Source: Microbacterium sp. lyk4-40-TSB-66 (GTDB lineage: Bacteria > Actinomycetota > Actinomycetes > Actinomycetales > Microbacteriaceae). From it: DNA of 64,000 nt. Location of the stretch: contig NZ_JARVRW010000002.1 of NCBI RefSeq assembly GCF_030209475.1, forward strand, positions 496,001 to 560,000. Direction: 5' to 3'. A program made the position numbers and the translations under genes. Position 1 is the stretch's first letter. Every line of letters starts with the position of its first letter. The notes below the pieces were generated by a model. That model was not told the DNA's origin. It saw nothing but the letters and a program-made list of their open reading frames with translations, and searched no databases. Below, piece by piece: positions 60,287-64,000 of the stretch.

Positions 60287-60843
60287 GCGACGACGCCCGA
60301 CAGGCCGCCGAGCGGTACCGCCTCGACCGCCGTCTGCGCGAGGACGGCCTCGAGCCCGAGGGCGCTCAGGCGGAGGCACCCGCCCGCGGGTCGACCGCGG
60401 CCGAACGCGCCGCGTTCGTGGAGACCTCGATCCAGCAGGCCATCCGCCGCGGCGATTTCGAGAACCTCCCCGGCGCGGGAAAGCCCCTCCCCGACCTCGG
60501 CACGTCGCACGATCCCGACTGGTGGATCCGTCGCAAGATCGAGACCGAGCAGCTGACGGGGCTGGGTCCGCCGGCATTGACGCTGCGCGTCGAGCACGCC
60601 GAACTGCCGGAGCGATTGGATGCCATCACTCACGAGGCCGAGGTGCGCGAGGCGGTCGGCGACTTCAACCGGCGCGTGATCGAGGCGCGACGGCAGCTGC
60701 AGGGCGGACCGCCGGTGGTCACACCGACGGTGGACGTGGACGACGAGGTCGCAGCGTGGGTCGAGAGACGCCGGGCGCGAGAGGCTGCGGCGGCGGTGGA
60801 GGCCCCGGTGCGCCGACGGCGGCGGTGGTTCGGCCGGCGGTGA
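60283..60843 (+). CDS. DUF1992 (DnaJ-associated C-terminal-like) protein
   Basis: 186 residues, GTG start overlapping the MpaB gene by 4 nt. The DUF1992 core is FVETSIQQAIRRGDFENLPGAGKPLPDLG, followed by DPDWWIRRKIE. It resembles the C-terminal domain of DnaJ-like DNAJC28 but has no J-domain. Function unknown. It ends in an Arg-rich tail. Confidence 0.9.
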   Translation: MSDDARQAAERYRLDRRLREDGLEPEGAQAEAPARGSTAAERAAFVETSIQQAIRRGDFENLPGAGKPLPDLGTSHDPDWWIRRKIETEQLTGLGPPALTLRVEHAELPERLDAITHEAEVREAVGDFNRRVIEARRQLQGGPPVVTPTVDVDDEVAAWVERRRAREAAAAVEAPVRRRRRWFGRR

Positions 60844-60853
60844 GGCCCGGTCC

Positions 60854-60976
60854 CTTCGACAGGCTCAGGGACCTCGGATGCAGAGGTGTCATGGGGCTGC
60901 AGTGACGTGGCTGAGCCTGTCGAAGCCACCGGGAGCCACACGGGAACCCCCACCGAGGGGGCTGAGCCTGTCGAAG
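60854..60976. repeat. CTTCGACAGGCTCAG repeat, three copies
   Basis: One forward copy at 60854-60868 and two inverted copies (CTGAGCCTGTCGAAG) at 60911-60925 and 60962-60976, the latter two 51 nt apart and both followed by CCACCGGGAG. Forward and inverse copies can form a long hairpin. It lies between convergent genes and may terminate both. Confidence 0.8.
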
Positions 60977-61033
60977 CCACCGGGAGCCCGGACCGCTGAC
61001 GCGCGCCGGGTCCTGCATGCGACCGGGAGGGCG

Positions 61034-61864
61034 TCAGAGCGCGGCCAGAGCCTCCGCGCGCTCCACCAGCGCACGAGCCCGGGCGAGGGTCGGGGCGTAG
61101 GAACCGTCGACCGGCCCGTCGGGGGTCGCCGACAAGAGTGACCTCGCGGCCTCGACCTCGGCGGGCGACGGCGTGAAACCGGTGTGCGCGCCGGCGACGG
61201 CGGCATCCTGAAGCGCCAGCGTGCCGGTGAAGCCCATGGCGACCGCGTGGAGGGCGGCATCCCGCGCGTGCTCGATGGGACCGCAGGGGCCGTCGATGGG
61301 TCCCGCGATCCCCGCGGCGGCCGAGGCCACCACGAGCTGCGCCCGCGGCCACGACAGCGCGATGCGATCGGCCGCCATGCCGGTGTCGCGACGGAAGTCG
61401 CCCGTCCCGAACGCGAGGCGACGAGTGGCGGGGTGCGCGGCGATCGCCGGGGCCGCCAGGAGGGCGGCGGCCGATTCGACCATGGCCACGATCGGGGTTC
61501 CGGCGGGGAGGGAGTCCGCCACGTGCGCGACGTCGTCGGGACCGCCGCACATCGCCAGGACGACACCGGCGAGGCGACCCTCGAGATCGCGGCACAGGGC
61601 CAGGTCGTCGTCGCCGTCGCGGGTGCCGGCGGCACTGATCCGCAGCCAGACCGGGGCCTCGACGGCGGCGCGCTCCGCCCGCTCCCGGCCCTCCGCCTTG
61701 CGGCCGGCGGGGAGCCCGTCTTCGAGGTCGATCACGAGGACGTCGGCCGTCGTGTCGAGGCCGCCCGCGAGCGGCGAGCGCAGCATCCACGTGCGGGCGA
61801 GGTCCACACGCGCGGGGGCGGGGGCGGCCGAAGCCGCCCCCGCCGGGGTGTGCGCAATGGTCAC
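61034..61864 (-). CDS. HpcH/HpaI aldolase / citrate-lyase-beta-like protein
   Basis: 276 residues. CitE-like barrel: RTWMLRSPLAGGLDTTADVLVIDLEDGLPAGRKAEGR (metal-binding Asp/Glu), VWLRISAAGT, PIVAMVESAAALLAAPAIA, LAFGTGDFRRDTG and GPIEHARDAALHAVAMGFTG. Members cleave or ligate acyl-CoA or hydroxy acids such as malyl- or citramalyl-CoA; the actual reaction is unknown. Its ATG overlaps the symporter stop by 4 nt, tying it to dicarboxylate import. Confidence 0.88.
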   Translation of the reverse strand: MTIAHTPAGAASAAPAPARVDLARTWMLRSPLAGGLDTTADVLVIDLEDGLPAGRKAEGRERAERAAVEAPVWLRISAAGTRDGDDDLALCRDLEGRLAGVVLAMCGGPDDVAHVADSLPAGTPIVAMVESAAALLAAPAIAAHPATRRLAFGTGDFRRDTGMAADRIALSWPRAQLVVASAAAGIAGPIDGPCGPIEHARDAALHAVAMGFTGTLALQDAAVAGAHTGFTPSPAEVEAARSLLSATPDGPVDGSYAPTLARARALVERAEALAAL

Positions 61865-63312
61865 GAACGGCTCCGAGCCGCCGCCTCCGCCTCCGCCTTG
61901 GCGCGGAAGGTGTTGAGCGTGTCGGTGTCGACCCGGGCGGGGCCGACGCCGACCTCCGCAGAGGCCAGCTTCTTGGCATCCGCCGCCTTGTTGACCGAGC
62001 CGTGGTCGTCACCGGTCAGCAGGCTCTCGTCGAAGGGGATGTTCCCGGCGAGCACCTCGCGGACACGCTGGCTGTCGTACTGCTTGGTCCAGGAACCGAT
62101 CAGCATGGTGGCCACCGCGTTGCCGGTGAAGTTGGTGACCGCGCGGGCCTCGGACATGAACCGGTCGATGCCGACGATGACGCCGACGCCGTTGACCAGG
62201 TCGGGGCGGTAGGCCGAAAGACCACCGGCGAGCGTCGCCAGGCCCGCACCGGTCACGCCGGCGGCACCCTTGGAGGCGATGATCATGAAGACCATGAGGC
62301 CGATCTGCTCGGGGATCGACATCGGGGCGCCCATGGCCGAAGCGATGAACAGCGACGCCATGGTCAGGTAGATCGCGGTGCCGTCGAGGTTGAAGGAGTA
62401 CCCGGTCGGGACGGTGATGCCCACGACGGGCTTCGACACACCGAGGTGCTCCATCTTGGCGATGAGGCGGGGAAGTGCGGCCTCGGACGACGAGGTGCCG
62501 ACGATGAGGAGGTACTCGCGGCCCAGGTACTTCATGAGCGTGAAGATGTTGACGCGGGTCACGGCGTAGAGCAGACCACCCAGGACGCCGACGATGAAGA
62601 CGAAGCACGTGAGGTAGAACGCACCCATCAGGATGCCGAGGCTGATCACGGCGGCGAAGCCGGTCTTGCCGACCACCGCGGCGATCGCACCGAACGCACC
62701 GAGGGGGGCGAGCCAGAGGATCATGCCCAGGATGCGGAAGACGAGCACCTGGAAGTTGCGGATGGCGTCGACCATCTTGGCGCCGCGCTCGCCCATGCGC
62801 TGCAGGGCGAAGCCGACGAGCAGGGCGATGAAGAGCACCTGGAGGATGCTGCCGCCGGTGAAGGCCGAGAAGAACGTCGTCGGGATGATGCCCAGGATGA
62901 AGTCCTGCGTGGTGGTGGGCTCGGCCGCCGCCTCGTAAGTGGCGCCGGCGATGTTGAGGCCCTCACCGGGGTGGATGATGTTGCCGACGATGAGGCCGAT
63001 GATCAGGGCGAACGACGACATGATCAGGAAGTAGACCATCGCCAGGCCACCGATCTTGCCGACCGTGGAGGCCTTGGCGATCGATCCGATGCCGACGACG
63101 ATCGTGCAGAAGATCACCGGGGCGATCATCATCTTGATCAGGCTGACGAAGCCCTTGCCGATCGGTTCGAGCGTCGTCGCGAAGGCGGGGGCCACGAGGC
63201 CCACCACGATGCCGCCGACGACGGCGATGATCACCGAGATGTAGAGCCAGTGGTTCGGGTCGATCTTCTTGCGAGGCCGACCGTCGCGAGTGGTGCGGAG
63301 TGAAAGAGCCAT
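61861..63312 (-). CDS. Dicarboxylate/cation symporter (DctA/GltP family)
   Basis: 483 residues. Signature: long N-terminal helices (IIAVVGGIVVGLVAP), EPIGKGFVSLIKMMIAPVIFCTIVVGIGSI, the serine-rich hairpin GTSSSEAALPRLIAKMEHLG, and VVGITVPTGYSFNLDGTAIYLTMASLFIA with the substrate-site NxD region. It imports C4-dicarboxylates or related acids with H+ or Na+. It is coupled to a CitE-like gene and divergent from a CitA/DcuS-type sensor gene, suggesting sensor-controlled uptake. GAGGGG precedes the ATG. Confidence 0.95.
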   Translation of the reverse strand: MALSLRTTRDGRPRKKIDPNHWLYISVIIAVVGGIVVGLVAPAFATTLEPIGKGFVSLIKMMIAPVIFCTIVVGIGSIAKASTVGKIGGLAMVYFLIMSSFALIIGLIVGNIIHPGEGLNIAGATYEAAAEPTTTQDFILGIIPTTFFSAFTGGSILQVLFIALLVGFALQRMGERGAKMVDAIRNFQVLVFRILGMILWLAPLGAFGAIAAVVGKTGFAAVISLGILMGAFYLTCFVFIVGVLGGLLYAVTRVNIFTLMKYLGREYLLIVGTSSSEAALPRLIAKMEHLGVSKPVVGITVPTGYSFNLDGTAIYLTMASLFIASAMGAPMSIPEQIGLMVFMIIASKGAAGVTGAGLATLAGGLSAYRPDLVNGVGVIVGIDRFMSEARAVTNFTGNAVATMLIGSWTKQYDSQRVREVLAGNIPFDESLLTGDDHGSVNKAADAKKLASAEVGVGPARVDTDTLNTFRAKAEAEAAARSRS

Positions 63313-63349
63313 CAGCGCCTATCCCCTCTTCCTAACGTCATTGTTAATT

Positions 63350-63496
63350 CCGGCGGGAGCGCCGGGTGGGTGAGATGTCTTGTTGCGTCCGGCGGGAGCG
63401 CCGGGTGGGTGAGACGTCTCGTCACTACCGGCGGGAGCACCGGGTGGGTGAGATGTCTTTCGTCTCCGGCGGGGCCGCCGGTAGATGTCATGACTG
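63350..63496. repeat. 39-bp iterated repeat in the symporter/sensor intergenic region
   Basis: Units begin CCGGCGGGAGCGCCGG at 63350, 63389, 63428 and, shortened, 63466 (periods 39, 39, 38). Each begins with the palindrome CCGGCG-N4-CGCCGG (one mismatch in copy 3) and continues GGTGGGTGAGATGTCT. It could be iterons for a response regulator or short mRNA hairpins. Confidence 0.85.
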
Positions 63497-63544
63497 TGGT
63501 CGACCGCGAGCCCCACGACGATTTGTGGTCGTATTGTTCACGGC

Positions 63545-64000
63545 ATGGACGCGAAAGGGCGAGGGATGCGACTGAGCGTGGGTGGGCGACTGGCCCTCGT
63601 GTCGCTCGGCGTCGTCGTGCTCGTCGCCGGCGTGCTCGCCGCGCTCCTGTCGGTGCAGTTGAGCGACTCCGGGCAGCGCGAGGCCGAGCAGGTGACCCGA
63701 TCGGTGGCTGAGACGTTCGCGCACGAGGCGGAGATCGCGACCCTCGTCGTCGCGCGCGACTCCGACCGCCTGCAGCCGATGGTGGAGCAGATCCTCCCCG
63801 ACGCCGACCTCTCGTTCGTCACGATCATGACGCCCGACGGCATCCGGCTCACCCACCGCAACCGCTCCGAGATCGGCCTGCAGTACCAGGGTTCCCGGGC
63901 CGAGGCCCTCGCGGGCGAGAGCTTCACCGAGGTGTACGTGGGGACGCTCGGACCCTCGGTGCGCACCATCGTGCCCATCCGCGACGGCGGTGACGAGGAC
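63545..64000 (+). CDS. CitA/DcuS-type sensor histidine kinase (3' truncated by window)
   Basis: 152 residues are present. A basic start is followed by one membrane helix (LALVSLGVVVLVAGVLAALLS), then an extracytoplasmic PAS-like (sCache) sensor with FVTIMTPDGIRLTHRNRSEIGLQYQGS and SFTEVYVGTLGPSVRTIVPI. This is the CitA/DcuS ligand-binding signature for citrate or C4-dicarboxylates. TATTGT stands 7 nt before the ATG at 63545 (leaderless), while an ATG at 63566 has AGGGCGAGGG before it and is an alternative start. The kinase domain lies beyond the window. The divergent symporter gene supports a role in its regulation. Confidence 0.88.
   Translation, partial: MDAKGRGMRLSVGGRLALVSLGVVVLVAGVLAALLSVQLSDSGQREAEQVTRSVAETFAHEAEIATLVVARDSDRLQPMVEQILPDADLSFVTIMTPDGIRLTHRNRSEIGLQYQGSRAEALAGESFTEVYVGTLGPSVRTIVPIRDGGDED

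Noticed and set aside
63350..63496. CRISPR-like array
   Set aside because: Repeat and spacer are not distinguishable: the similarity extends through the unit, and no cas gene is nearby.
63319..63516. 65-codon reverse ORF with a 13-residue repeat (TSHPPGAPAG) over the 39-bp iterons
   Set aside because: The 39-nt period keeps frame by chance; the ORF overlaps the symporter promoter region, the last period is 38, and no ribosome site is present.

Overview
The window is GC-rich, densely coded DNA from an actinobacterium. It most resembles Microbacteriaceae, and Microbacterium is my best guess. Four things point there: near-exclusive GC-ending codons, GTG starts and leaderless starts behind TANNNT-type -10 boxes, the conserved proC / HTH / bS22 and phosphatase-TlpA-CcdA-ResB-CcsB blocks of Actinobacteria, and a single archaeal-type AspRS. 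The genus is inferred from gene content and recall, not from a search. I see no prophage, insertion sequence, CRISPR array or replication origin. This is ordinary chromosome with several intergenic repeat families.

Layout. 1-3.4 kb: a truncated YhgE/Pip membrane protein and a DUF559-type protein set among three related palindromes. 3.7-8.5 kb: a reverse-strand cytochrome c maturation (System II) operon led by a histidine phosphatase. 8.7-12.1 kb: DedA, archaeal-type aspS and an ABC ATPase homologue that has lost its catalytic residues. 12.1-17.4 kb: small redox genes, bS22, a BldC-like HTH protein, an ArsR regulator, a Trk/Ktr potassium system, a DUF1905 gene and proC. 17.6-29.7 kb: hydrolase, LLM oxidoreductase, tadA, upp, a very large nuclease-helicase fusion, nadE and small membrane proteins. 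29.7-39.1 kb: an MFS exporter, sbcCD, acid-rich small proteins, a receiver-less OmpR-type regulator behind a leaderless 33-residue leader ORF, and an AlkA-type glycosylase.

39.2-44.3 kb is an iron-siderophore uptake region: a siderophore-interacting reductase, an ATPase, two FecCD permeases and a lipoprotein binding protein behind a DtxR/IdeR-type box. 44.4-52.0 kb: a double GNAT protein, a MerR/DUF4188 divergent pair around a nested palindromic operator, a sulfurtransferase, an amine oxidase, a HAD phosphatase, a methyltransferase and a PIG-L deacetylase. 52.0-53.7 kb holds what I consider the most interesting signal: two nearly identical candidate small RNAs, each with its own terminator, bracketing a phosphatase gene and preceding a MarR gene. 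53.9-60.8 kb: sdaA, tRNA-Arg(ACG) and assorted metabolic or membrane genes. 60.8-64 kb: a CitE-like lyase coupled to a dicarboxylate symporter, a 39-bp iterated repeat, and the start of a divergent CitA/DcuS-type sensor kinase, which together look like a C4-dicarboxylate or citrate uptake module.

Functional units: haem-thiol cytochrome assembly (3.7-8.5 kb), K+ uptake (14.1-16.3 kb), DNA end processing (31.5-35.7 kb), iron acquisition (39.2-44.3 kb) and dicarboxylate sensing/uptake (61.0-64.0 kb).
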